Shown piece after piece: positions 46,961 through 55,277 of a stretch of 64,000 nucleotides of DNA. Made by a program: the position numbers and the translations under genes. The notes under the pieces are model-generated. The model had not been told where the DNA came from. It saw nothing but the letters and a program-made list of their open reading frames with translations, and ran no database searches. Every line of letters starts with the position of its first letter. Positions within the stretch are counted from its first letter, which is position 1. The DNA is from Cytophagales bacterium (GTDB lineage: Bacteria > Bacteroidota > Bacteroidia > Cytophagales > 172606-1): the NCBI GenBank assembly GCA_030448185.1, contig JAUJNL010000012.1, positions 1 to 64,000 of the forward strand, given 5' to 3'.

Positions 46961-47590
46961 ATGCACGAACGCTATTTTGAAAAAATCCGGCAACGCTTAC
47001 AAGCGGAATTGCCCGGAGAAAAAGCTCAATTGAGGATGGCCAGTACACTTCGGTCCGTACTTAGCTTGCGTTCTCATCCGGATAAGGGTACCCGCATTGG
47101 GGCCGTATTGATTCTTTTTTATCCCAAAGAAGGACTCATTCATGTCCCGCTGATCCGGCGGCCCGTTTACAAAGGGGTACACAGCGGACAAGTAGCTTTT
47201 CCCGGAGGACGGGTGGAAGAAGGTGATAAGAACCTGATTGAGACGGCCCTCCGCGAATCTCAGGAGGAAGTAGGTATTAATCCGGACGAGATTGACGTGC
47301 TGGGCAGTTTAACGCCGCTGTACGTGCCAGCCAGCAACTTTATGGTGCATCCGGTCATTGGCGTCACCCGGCACCCTCCCGATTTCAGGCTCGACGCCTA
47401 CGAGGTAGACGCCCTCCTGGAAGTACCCCTGGATGAATTACAAGATATTACCCGCATGGGCACCAAGGAAATTGTTATCCGCGAAGGCGTAACCATTCAG
47501 GCCCCATTTTACGACCTGCAGGGGCACACCGTGTGGGGAGCCACCGCCATGATGATCAGCGAACTGCTGGAAGTACTGTCTGAACCATGA
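46961..47590 (+). CDS. Nudix hydrolase, CoA pyrophosphatase-like
   Basis: 209 residues. The Nudix box is complete: GGRVEEGDKNLIETALRE then SQEEVGI (residues about 82-106). Upstream of it lies RRPVYKGVHSGQVAFP, which matches the extra motif (LLxxRxxxxxxHxGxxxFPGG) of the CoA pyrophosphatase subgroup. The enzyme should hydrolyse CoA or a related nucleoside diphosphate derivative in the cytoplasm, using Mg. The stop codon lies inside the left arm of an inverted-repeat element (47584-47618), so the last residues (SEP) may derive from it. Divergent from gyrB. Confidence 0.88.
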   Translation: MHERYFEKIRQRLQAELPGEKAQLRMASTLRSVLSLRSHPDKGTRIGAVLILFYPKEGLIHVPLIRRPVYKGVHSGQVAFPGGRVEEGDKNLIETALRESQEEVGINPDEIDVLGSLTPLYVPASNFMVHPVIGVTRHPPDFRLDAYEVDALLEVPLDELQDITRMGTKEIVIREGVTIQAPFYDLQGHTVWGATAMMISELLEVLSEP

Positions 47591-47762
47591 TTTACCTGAT
47601 TAAAGGATTACCTTGATTAATGCAATAATTGAATAATGTGCGGATGCACAGGTGAAAGAAGAGCCTTGATCAATTGTTTGAAGCAGGATTCTCATGATTA
47701 ACAACATTCTCAGGATGAGGACAGTAAAATCAAGGTAATCCTTTAATCAGGTAAATCATGGT
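47584..47762. repeat. Intergenic inverted-repeat element, CTGAACC family, perfect arms
   Basis: 35-base arms at 47584-47618 and 47728-47762 are exact reverse complements; each contains ACCATGATTTACCTGATT and GGATTACC. The 109-base interior is non-coding. It is related to the element at 13110-13310, and partial copies are seen near 52510-52570. No target duplication is visible. Confidence 0.82.
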
Positions 47763-47770
47763 CCATTTAG

Positions 47771-47778
47771 TATCTTTG
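47771..47778 (+). promoter_or_regulatory. Bacteroidota -7 promoter element (TATCTTTG)
   Basis: TATCTTTG matches the TAnnTTTG -7 consensus of the phylum and lies 15 bp upstream of the small membrane-protein gene. A -33 TTTG cannot be seen at good spacing because the region belongs to the repeat element. Confidence 0.5.
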
Positions 47779-47792
47779 TATAATTCTTATTT

Positions 47793-47936
47793 ATGACCGA
47801 ATCGGAAGACCCTGCCCGCAATACCTCTGAACTCCCTCCCTTCCTCAATACCTGGCGGAAGATGTACATTGCCGTACTGGTTCATTTGGCCGTGCTGATA
47901 CTGCTTTTTTATGCTTTCACCTGGTATTTTGAATAA
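47793..47936 (+). CDS. Small one-helix membrane protein upstream of a sodium symporter
   Basis: 47 residues: a polar N-terminus with ELPPFLNTWRKMY, then one membrane helix (IAVLVHLAVLILLFYAF) and a short tail TWYFE. Small proteins of this layout are often found just before sodium:solute symporter genes in this phylum and may be an accessory subunit; this is inferred from position. The start ATG follows a TATCTTTG promoter element by 15 bp. The symporter starts 197 bp downstream, with a duplicated 74-bp segment between. Confidence 0.7.
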   Translation: MTESEDPARNTSELPPFLNTWRKMYIAVLVHLAVLILLFYAFTWYFE

Positions 47937-47988
47937 TTCCGGGGTGCACACTTACCCTGCTTCCCCTTCCGTTTATCACAATAGTAAC

Positions 47989-48136
47989 GTTCTTTTGAAA
48001 TATTCCTCTTTATTTCGCAGTAAAGAAGAGGATTCCCCTAATATAATATTAGCAGATTCATGGTTCTTTTGAAATATTCCTCTTTATTTCGCAGTAAAGA
48101 AGAGGATTCCCCTAATTTATTATTAGCTGATTAATG
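47989..48136. repeat. Two direct copies of a 74-bp segment that ends at the symporter start codon
   Basis: The units 47989-48062 and 48063-48136 are nearly identical; both contain a hairpin CCTCTT / AAGAGG and end in a GATTNATG sequence. In the second, the ATG is the start of the symporter gene; in the first, the ATG opens a 24-codon frame (MVLLKYSSLFRSKEEDSPN) that ends just before the symporter ATG. Confidence 0.85.
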
Positions 48137-49828
48137 ACCAACCTAGACTGGGTTGTTCTGGTTGCCACACTGGCCTTCATAGTCTTGTACGGCATGTGGA
48201 AAGGAAGAAAAAACCAGGACATCCGCGAATATTTGCTGGCAAACCGATCCATGCCCTGGTATGCAGTAGGATTATCCATCATGGCAACGCAAGCCAGTGC
48301 CATCACCTTTCTTTCAGCCCCTGGCCAGGCATTTTCAGATGGCATGCGGTTCGTACAGTTTTACTTCGGCCTGCCGATTGCCATGGTGGTGCTGTGCGTG
48401 ACTCTGGTGCCTATTTACCATAAACTGAACGTATTTACGGCCTACGAATACCTGGAAAGCCGGTTTGACCTGAAAACCCGTTCCCTGGCTGCTTTTTTAT
48501 TCCTGATTCAAAGAGGTGTATCTACCGGGGTCAGTATTTATGCCCCGGCCATTATTCTCTCCTCCATCCTGGGATGGAACACCAACATTACTTGTATCAT
48601 TATCGGACTGCTGGTGCTGTTGTATACCGTGATGGGAGGCACCAAGGCGGTCAGTCATACGCAAATGGGCCAGATGACCGTCATTCTAAGCGGAATGGCC
48701 ATTGCCGGAATCCTCACGGTGTACATGCTTCCGGATGAGGTATCTTTTGTGGACGCCATGAAAGTAGCCGGAAAAGCCGGTCGTCTCAACGTGATTGACC
48801 TCAAATTTGATCCCAGTAATCAGTACAATATCTGGACGGGCTTGTTTGGCGGTTTTTTCCTGGCAATGTCTTACTTCGGCACGGACCAATCCCAGGTAGG
48901 CCGGTACCTGTCGGGCAGTTCGGTCGGGCAGAGTCGCCTGGGATTAATTTTTAATGGCTTTATTAAAGTACCCATGCAGTTCTGCATTCTCTTCATCGGC
49001 GCTATGGTATTTGTGTTTTATCAGTTTTTCCAGCCACCGGTGTTTTTCAACAATGTGGAGGTGAATAAAGTGAAACAGGGAGCCTATGCTACGCAATTTC
49101 AAGCCCTGGAACAGGAACATACGATAGCCTTCCAAGCCAAGCAACAAGAAGTTAAAGGATTGCTGGATGCCATCCACACGGATGATGAATCCCAAATTAC
49201 TGCCGCAGCCATCCGGTTTGATACTGCCGAAGCGAAAGTAAGCGGCATTCGCAAGCAGGCCATTGACCTGATCCGGAAAAGCAACCCAGAGGCGGAACTG
49301 AATGACACCAATTATGTATTTCTGACCTTTGTCAAAAACTATCTTCCGGCGGGCCTGGTGGGCTTGCTGATTGCGGTAGTGTTTTCCGCCTCGATGTCGT
49401 CCATTGCGGGAGCCTTAAATTCGCTTACTTCTACTACTATTGTAGACGTCTATAAGCGAACCTTACGGCCCCATGAAGATGAAAGTCATTACCTATTAAT
49501 GTCCCGGTGGTTTACCTTCGGCTGGGGCATTTTCAGTATTATCGTAGCCCTGTACTCCGACAAGCTAGGCAACCTCCTGGAAGCAGTCAACAAACTCGGG
49601 TCTTTATTTTACGGGGTCATTCTGGGCATTTTTGTGTGCGCCTTCTTCCTTAGGCACATCCGTGGCGGGGCTACTTTTTACGCCGCATTGGTTTCCCAGG
49701 GAGTCATTTTTGCCCTATTTGCCTTTACCCCTATTGCTTTCCTTTGGTATAATGTCATCGGTTGCCTATTAGTAGTGCTAATAGCGGTACTAATCAGTGC
49801 AGGACAAAAAAAAGCCGCCCTTCAGTAG
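48134..49828 (+). CDS. Sodium:solute symporter (SSS family)
   Basis: 564 residues with about 13 membrane helices and family landmarks LLANRSMPWYAVGLSIMATQ, FDLKTRSLAAFLFLIQRG and YFGTDQSQVGRYLSG. A hydrophilic coiled segment of about 80 residues (about 305-390, containing FQALEQEHTIAFQAKQQEV) interrupts the membrane part, a feature seen in a Bacteroidota subgroup. It imports an organic solute with sodium across the inner membrane; substrate unknown. It is preceded by a small membrane protein and by a duplicated leader. The stop codon is inside the terminator of the convergent gene. Confidence 0.92.
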   Translation: MTNLDWVVLVATLAFIVLYGMWKGRKNQDIREYLLANRSMPWYAVGLSIMATQASAITFLSAPGQAFSDGMRFVQFYFGLPIAMVVLCVTLVPIYHKLNVFTAYEYLESRFDLKTRSLAAFLFLIQRGVSTGVSIYAPAIILSSILGWNTNITCIIIGLLVLLYTVMGGTKAVSHTQMGQMTVILSGMAIAGILTVYMLPDEVSFVDAMKVAGKAGRLNVIDLKFDPSNQYNIWTGLFGGFFLAMSYFGTDQSQVGRYLSGSSVGQSRLGLIFNGFIKVPMQFCILFIGAMVFVFYQFFQPPVFFNNVEVNKVKQGAYATQFQALEQEHTIAFQAKQQEVKGLLDAIHTDDESQITAAAIRFDTAEAKVSGIRKQAIDLIRKSNPEAELNDTNYVFLTFVKNYLPAGLVGLLIAVVFSASMSSIAGALNSLTSTTIVDVYKRTLRPHEDESHYLLMSRWFTFGWGIFSIIVALYSDKLGNLLEAVNKLGSLFYGVILGIFVCAFFLRHIRGGATFYAALVSQGVIFALFAFTPIAFLWYNVIGCLLVVLIAVLISAGQKKAALQ

Positions 49829-49839
49829 TCTGAGGCGGC
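49805..49839 (-). terminator. Terminator of the zinc-ribbon gene, overlapping the symporter stop
   Basis: Stem GCCGCC with GGCGGC plus inner TCAG with CTGA, and a nine-base T-run when read on the minus strand. It includes the symporter stop codon. Confidence 0.8.
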
Positions 49840-49866
49840 AGTATGGTAGCGTACGTTAGGTTAGGG

Positions 49867-50184
49867 TCAGATAGCTAATTTAATGGATCCATCATTGGTG
49901 ATCCTGAAGCCTGTTTTGCCGATGACTACTGCGTTTTCTGCCCATACATCGGTACCGTGGAAGGTATCCTCAGGATACTCCCAAACGGAGTAAGTTACCT
50001 GCAGGGTCTTGCCACATTTCTTGCAAGGCTTGCTTATAGCCGTACGGTGGCAGGTTTGAGTTCCCATCAGTTCTTCACTGACGGAGGCAACCGAAAAATT
50101 GAATTCCTTAGGTTGAATAACGGTGATGTTTTTACAGCCCAGACACCTGATACTGGTGATTCCGGAAGAAATAATTTTTCCCAT
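49867..50184 (-). CDS. Small zinc-ribbon-like protein of unknown function
   Basis: 105 residues from the ATG at 50184; an upstream start at 50253 would add 23 basic residues and is less likely. Two cysteine pairs, CLGC and CKKC, are 39 residues apart and fit a zinc ribbon. The C-terminal half is rich in strands (TLQVTYSVWEYPEDTFHG, AVVIGKTGFRITNDGSIKL). No family name is known to me. The gene has its own terminator and reads towards the symporter gene. Confidence 0.6.
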   Translation of the reverse strand: MGKIISSGITSIRCLGCKNITVIQPKEFNFSVASVSEELMGTQTCHRTAISKPCKKCGKTLQVTYSVWEYPEDTFHGTDVWAENAVVIGKTGFRITNDGSIKLAI

Positions 50185-50430
50185 AACATAGCTAGTTGAT
50201 TTCTGCAATGTATTCCGGATTTTCCGTGGAAGTAACCTGGCTACTGCTAACATACATTAAATAAATTAAAGTTTTTCGGTAATAAAGCCAAGATTAAAAG
50301 TAATAAAGCTAATGAAAAGTAACGCATCTATTAAAAAAGATTTATATCAGATGAGCTAAACTAGCTGGTATCATTACTTTCAATCCGGTTTATCTACCTT
50401 TTATTCTGTGAAATTACACATATACGACAC

Positions 50431-50949
50431 TTGAGGGGAAGTATCCCCGGCTGCGGACCGCTTTACTACCGATTACGTACAACGCAATCTAATGCTTTAG
50501 TAGGCTTCTCATCAGGGAATACCCTTACGGGCGCATGCAAGTATCTGGGTAATTTTGCAAAATCCAGCGTGATTAGTTTGGGTAATTGCCAGTTTGCAGG
50601 GCTCGATGAATGGGCCCGCATGCATAAGAGCAATGAAGGCGGTTGTCAGCATTACCTGCATAAGCCACTACTTACTCTTTTAGAAGGTAAGCCAGGCAGC
50701 ATCGCTTTCCGTATTGCAATAGCTTATGACCTTAGCGATGAATGTTATAAAATAGATGATTTTATTGCTCAGCTTTATAGCGGAGGAACAGGCACACCCG
50801 TAACAACCAATCAGCCATGCACGGAGGCGTCCGCTGGCAGAAGGAAAAAGGGAAACCGGCTCATGACTCGCCGGGCTGCTTATAACAGCTGTCCGATTCC
50901 GAATGTCAGAACAAAAAGAAGGGTAGTGAGAGCCATCTGCTTTAAATAG
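50431..50949 (+). CDS. Uncertain hypothetical protein
   Basis: A 172-codon frame starting ATG. Part of it reads like protein (VISLGNCQFAGLDEWARMHK, then LLTLLEGKPGSIAFRIAIA and KIDDFIAQLY), with several cysteines, but the first 20 and last 45 residues do not, and the end overlaps menA by 70 bp on the opposite strand. It may be a remnant or a chance frame. No family is recognised. Confidence 0.3.
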   Translation: MRGSIPGCGPLYYRLRTTQSNALVGFSSGNTLTGACKYLGNFAKSSVISLGNCQFAGLDEWARMHKSNEGGCQHYLHKPLLTLLEGKPGSIAFRIAIAYDLSDECYKIDDFIAQLYSGGTGTPVTTNQPCTEASAGRRKKGNRLMTRRAAYNSCPIPNVRTKRRVVRAICFK

Positions 50950-51695
50950 GGGTCCAAATCAGCCGCTGAGGTGTAGCGGGCTACGGCTCGGGCATTCTTC
51001 AGGAGCAGTGGCACGATAAGCACAAACAAAAATTGCCACGGACTCCGGTAGTTGATGATCACGTAACTCAAGGCTAGTACAATACCGGTTACCAACAGTA
51101 CATGATGATACTGTACTGCTTTTGACCGCCCCAGCCGGACTGGAATGGATAGCTTTCCGGCCTTCCGGTCTGATTCGATGTCACGGATATTGTTGACGTT
51201 AAGCACGGCAGTGGAGAACAAGCCGCAGGATAAGGCTGGCAGGATAAAGGACCAATCAAAAGCGCGGGTGTGCAGGTAGAACGTCCCTAATACACCCAAT
51301 AATCCAAAGAAAAGCAGCACTGAAATGTCACCCAGCCCAGCATACCCATAAGGCTTTTTTCCGGCCGTATACGTAATAGCTGCCGCAATGGCGCAAATGC
51401 CTAATCCGAAAAAGAAAAGAATCGTCTGCCGGGAGGCGTCTTTCAGCGCTTCATACAGCAGCCATATACCGGAAAAAAGGGCCAGCAGACTGAAAAAGAC
51501 CACTGCCATCAGCATTTGCCGAGAAGTGATCTGCCCTGACTGCACGGCCCGTTTAGGCCCTACCCGGTCGGCGCTGTCAGCTCCGTGAACCGAGTCGCCG
51601 TAATCATTAGCCAGGTTAGACAGAATTTGCAGGAAGACGGTAGTTAGGGCGCAGAGCACAAAAATACGCCACTGAAAAGCATGAAATCCAAGCGC
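50880..51695 (-). CDS. menA: MenA-like prenyltransferase, N-terminally truncated
   Basis: The sequence matches 1,4-dihydroxy-2-naphthoate prenyltransferase of menaquinone biosynthesis: both aspartate-rich motifs are present, NLANDYGDSVHGAD and NNIRDIESDRKAGKLSIP, with seven or eight membrane helices after the first. The coding region can be followed upstream to FHAFQWRIFVLCALTT, but the first 30-40 residues, which form helix 1 in the family, are missing. A palindromic repeat (51706 on) begins there. The only starts left are an ATG at about 51715 in another frame and the TTG/CTG codons inside. As both catalytic motifs remain, activity is possible but doubtful. The usual length is about 300 residues; here at most 270. 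Confidence 0.8.
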   Translation of the reverse strand, partial: ALGFHAFQWRIFVLCALTTVFLQILSNLANDYGDSVHGADSADRVGPKRAVQSGQITSRQMLMAVVFFSLLALFSGIWLLYEALKDASRQTILFFFGLGICAIAAAITYTAGKKPYGYAGLGDISVLLFFGLLGVLGTFYLHTRAFDWSFILPALSCGLFSTAVLNVNNIRDIESDRKAGKLSIPVRLGRSKAVQYHHVLLVTGIVLALSYVIINYRSPWQFLFVLIVPLLLKNARAVARYTSAADLDPYLKQMALTTLLFVLTFGIGQLL

Positions 51696-51705
51696 GGTGG
51701 TTCAT

Positions 51706-51854
51706 TAGGGTAGTAAAGGTATTGGGTAGTAAGGTACTGGGTAATAGGTATTAGAAATTGGGAACCGGAGTAGTAAACAGTAAAGCTATTGACTCTACAC
51801 TTTTGACTGTTTAACTACTCTCAATATCCTAGTACCTAGCACCCAATCCTTAAT
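51706..51854. repeat. Palindromic intergenic repeat related to 14119-14202
   Basis: Contains GGTATTGGGTAGTAAGG and GGTACTGGGTAATAGG units and, near the other end, CTAGTACCTAGCACCC as an imperfect inverted partner. It shares TTTTGACTGTTTAA with the region beside the repeat at 14130. It borders the truncated 5' end of menA. Confidence 0.6.
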
Positions 51855-51862
51855 GTCTAAAT

Positions 51863-52421
51863 TTAACTGTTAATGGCATCCATGATTTCTTTGTCCATGG
51901 GCTTCACCTTGGAATCAAAGAACTTAACCACTTCACCTTTTTCATTGATCAGGTATTTGCAAAAATTCCAGGTAGGCTCCTGATTCACGTTTCCGTTCAG
52001 TTCCTTCTTGGAGAGCCACTGATATAATGGGTGCTGGTCTTCGCCTTTCACCGAAATTTTCTCAAACAGCTGGAAGGTTACGCCGTAATTCTTCTTACAG
52101 AATTCTTCGATTTCAGTATTCGAGCCGGGTTCTTGTCCCTTAAAATTATTAGCGGGAAAGCCCAGGATCACCAATTTATCACCGTACTGATCATGCAGCT
52201 TCTGCAAGTCGGCATATTAGGGCGTGTAACCGCACTTGGAAGCCACATTTACCACCAACACTTTCTTGCCTTTGTATTTTTGAGAAATCAATGGTTTGTC
52301 CGTCAATAGACTTTACTTTGAAATTGTAGAAGTTTTTCTGGGGTTTAGGCGTTTCGTTTTTACCACTAGTAAGGCCAAAGGCAGAGGCCAGCAAGGAAAA
52401 GGTCAGGACAAGGAGTTTCAT
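51863..52421 (-). pseudogene. Glutathione peroxidase, with frameshift and nonsense codon
   Basis: A signal peptide (LLVLTFSLLASAFG) and FKVKSIDGQTIDFS are followed by one extra A near 52290. In the next frame comes VLVVNVASKCGYTP, holding the peroxidatic Cys, and then TAA where intact relatives have Gln (CGYTPQY). The rest is open: LQKLHDQYGDKLVILGFPANNF, then WNFCKYLINEKGEV with the catalytic Trp and Asn. Two independent lesions, one a C-to-T change, make this a likely real pseudogene rather than a reading error. Confidence 0.82.
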
Positions 52422-52586
52422 GTTGGAAAGATTTAGGGTTAAGTTAATGTGCTGATATGCTAATAAATGGGTGATTAAAGATTTCTTGTGGCTTAGCGTC
52501 TTTGAAACTTTAGCCCTTTAATCAGGTGAACGCTTAATGATGGTACTCTTTTTAATCATGTAAATCCCGGTTCAGACATTCCGGAT

Positions 52587-53190
52587 TCAGACACCAAAAC
52601 GGACAGATTCAGTGAGCGTTGACAGAACGGAAATTTCCCGGTTCCAGCTGGAAGTAATCCAGTGCTGGTCTTTACCGGCTTCCATAATTTTTTCATTCGC
52701 TGTAAATACCCAGATCACCTTTTCAACCCCAGCGTTGAGTAATTCATCCGTTTTCTGATGATAATAGTTCATCGTTACGGCCACGTCTTCCAGATCGGCT
52801 TTCGTGTCTACCTCGATTACTACTTTGGGCGGAACCGCCAGATAATGATCCTGCAGGGGAACACCCTTCAGTTGGGCTTTCTCATAAATTGCAATATCAG
52901 ATTGCGCCATAGCTTTTGCGTGGTCATAAAGCCAAACTCATTGGTCATAACCAGATATTGTTGAGGTAGGTTGATATACAAATGTCGTAGTATACAACTA
53001 ATAATAAATCCTTGCTGGTAACCGCTTCCACGATAGATTCAATGGTTTTCGTGCCTTTGAGATACTGTTTATAGCCACGGTAATACACCGGTGAGCCGTC
53101 GGACAGCCGTTCGTAAACCAAGGCCTCCGGAATGGTTTTCCGCTGGGAAAAATTACGTTGAAACTTACTTTTATCCTTAAGGGTGGTCAT
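52587..53190 (-). pseudogene. Uma2-family (PD-(D/E)XK nuclease-like) protein, frameshifted
   Basis: The N-terminal part from 53190 reads IPEALVYERLSDGSPVYYRGY. The C-terminal part from 52910 reads AIYEKAQLKGVPLQDHYL, PPKVVIEVDTKADLEDV (nuclease-like core Glu and Lys) and NYYHQKTDELLNAGVEKVIWVF. Between about 52910 and 53010 two or more frame changes are needed to join them. The family, abundant in Cytophagales and cyanobacteria, has no established role. Confidence 0.75.
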
Positions 53191-53280
53191 AATCAGTAAA
53201 TACTAAAACTTTACTTGCTTCATCCCAATCTACACAAATCAATTTAATCATCGGCATCATTTCCATCAACAGTTCTGACA

Positions 53281-55062
53281 CTACATCCGTTCCGGCACGC
53301 CAATACCCAATAAAGCCATAGAACTGCGAATAATTGTCTGGGTATGCGCGGTCAGCCCACCCCTTATGTTTCTTTTTATTTCTGTTTGTGCATTGAAAAT
53401 AGAAAGTTCAGTGTAAAAACGACTATAAGTTCTGGACAAATCATAAGCATACTGAGCCAAGACCGAGGGTGCATATTGTTCACCAGCCTCCCTTACTTTT
53501 TCAGGAAAGGCCGCAAGGACCGCAATTACCTCTTTCTCCGCTGGATGCAACGTCTTTAAAGCTTCCCATCTTAACGCTATGTTCATCTGCTGGGCCGTAC
53601 GAACAATGGCGGCAGTACGGGCCTGAGAGAACTGGATGAAAGAAGCCGAATGGCCATTAAAATCGATTGATTCTTCCGGATTAAATAGCATCCGTTTTTT
53701 CGGATCAACCTTCAGCAGAAAATATTTCAAAGCTCCCAAACCAATCATTTCATAAAGCTGCTGCGCATAACTATCCTCGAAGTTCTCAATCTTGCCCAGT
53801 TCCTTGGTACGAGCTTCGGCAGTTTCCACCATTTCCTGCATTAGTTCGTCGGCATCCACTACCGTACCCTCCCGCGACTTCATTTTGCCCGTCGGCAGAT
53901 CTACCATACCATAGGAAAGGTGGTATAATCCGTTGGCGTAGGGCTTGCCCAGCTTCTTGAGGATCAGGAAAAGCACCTGAAAATGGTAATCCTGTTCGTT
54001 GCCGACCACGTAAATCGACTTATCCATTTTGTAGTCGCTGTACTTCAGGTCGGCTGTGCCCAAGTCCTGGGTCATGTATACGGAAGTACCGTCACTGCGC
54101 AGCAGCAGTTTCTCATCGAGACCGTCAGCAGTGAGGTCAATCCAGACGGAGCCATCGGATTTACGGTAGAAAACGCCTTTTTGCAAACCTTCCTCAATAA
54201 TGTCCTTGCCCAGCAAATACGTGTTTGATTCGTAGTAGAACTGATCAAAGGCTACGCCCATCCGCTGGTAGGTCCCTTCAAACCCCTGGTATACCCAGCC
54301 ATTCATCTTTTTCCAGAGTCCCACTACTTCCGCATCGCCCTGTTCCCACTTCCGCAGCATTTCCTGGGCCTCCTGGATCAAAGGCGCTTGTTTTTTGGCT
54401 TCTTCCTCACCCACGCCCTGATTTTTTAGGGCGTCAATCTCTCTCTTGTAGGCTTTGTCAAACTCGACGTAGTACTTACCGATCAGGTGGTCGCCCTTGA
54501 TTCCGGCCGATTCCGGCGTTTCTCCCTGGCCAAATTTCTGGTAAGCCAGCATCGACTTGCAGATGTGAATACCACGGTCATTGACCAGGTTGGCCCGTAC
54601 TACTTTATAACCATTGGCCTTCAATATTTCCGAGACTGAATAGCCCAGGAAGTTGTTCCGTAAGTGTCCCAGGTGCAGGGGCTTATTGGTATTGGGGGAA
54701 GAGTACTCCACCATCACCGTCTCTCCGTTAGCCGGAGCGTAGCCATAGTTTTCGTCAGCCACCAGTGCTGCAAATACGTCTAACCAGACCTCGTCGGTCA
54801 GCGTCAGGTTTAGAAATCCCTGCACTACGTTGAACCGGGCTACCACATGGGTGCTGCTGCGCAGGTATTCGCCGATCAGGTTGGCCGTTTCGGGCGGACT
54901 CTTACGGGTAAGTTTGGCGTAGGGGAACGTGACAAAGGTATGGGAACCTTCAAATTCCTTGCGGGTTGGCTGCAAGGGTACTTCCGAAGCAGGCAACTCT
55001 ACGCCAAACAATTCTTTTAATGCCTGACTGACAGACTGTTGCAAAACGGTTTCTATTTGCAT
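53281..55062 (-). CDS. argS: Arginyl-tRNA synthetase
   Basis: 593 residues with class I aminoacyl-tRNA synthetase motifs: SSPNTNKPLHLGHLRN (HIGH-type) near residue 125, and GKMKSREGTVV in place of KMSKS near residue 385. The N-terminal tRNA-binding domain begins METVLQQ-like (IETVLQQSVSQALKEL) and the C-terminal DALR domain includes HSASFIQFSQARTAAIVR and LSRTYSRFYTELSIF. It charges tRNA-Arg in the cytoplasm. Intact and of normal length. It diverges from the arginine decarboxylase gene 215 bp away. Confidence 0.97.
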   Translation of the reverse strand: MQIETVLQQSVSQALKELFGVELPASEVPLQPTRKEFEGSHTFVTFPYAKLTRKSPPETANLIGEYLRSSTHVVARFNVVQGFLNLTLTDEVWLDVFAALVADENYGYAPANGETVMVEYSSPNTNKPLHLGHLRNNFLGYSVSEILKANGYKVVRANLVNDRGIHICKSMLAYQKFGQGETPESAGIKGDHLIGKYYVEFDKAYKREIDALKNQGVGEEEAKKQAPLIQEAQEMLRKWEQGDAEVVGLWKKMNGWVYQGFEGTYQRMGVAFDQFYYESNTYLLGKDIIEEGLQKGVFYRKSDGSVWIDLTADGLDEKLLLRSDGTSVYMTQDLGTADLKYSDYKMDKSIYVVGNEQDYHFQVLFLILKKLGKPYANGLYHLSYGMVDLPTGKMKSREGTVVDADELMQEMVETAEARTKELGKIENFEDSYAQQLYEMIGLGALKYFLLKVDPKKRMLFNPEESIDFNGHSASFIQFSQARTAAIVRTAQQMNIALRWEALKTLHPAEKEVIAVLAAFPEKVREAGEQYAPSVLAQYAYDLSRTYSRFYTELSIFNAQTEIKRNIRGGLTAHTQTIIRSSMALLGIGVPERM

Positions 55063-55277
55063 AAAGGGTAAATAACACAGTCTTTTCTATCGTGCCGATA
55101 ATGGAACGAATGGGAAAAACAGTGCGTTTTGGATAAATGAATCATTGCACATAAGCGGAAAACGCCGTAAAATCACCTGGAAGCCAGCCATTTTAAATTT
55201 CCGTTAAGTGCATTGCAAAGATGCTCTTTTCTGGTCATTTTCGCACTCTTACTTTTAAAAGCCCCCTAGCCGCCACG

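Noticed and set aside
47989-48136. Possible CRISPR or multi-copy tandem array
   Set aside because: Only two copies, adjacent without spacers, so a simple duplication.
55213-55222. CATCTTTGCA on the minus strand upstream of argS
   Set aside because: A plausible -7 element for argS, but it differs from the consensus at one base and lies 150 bp upstream with no visible -33 element.
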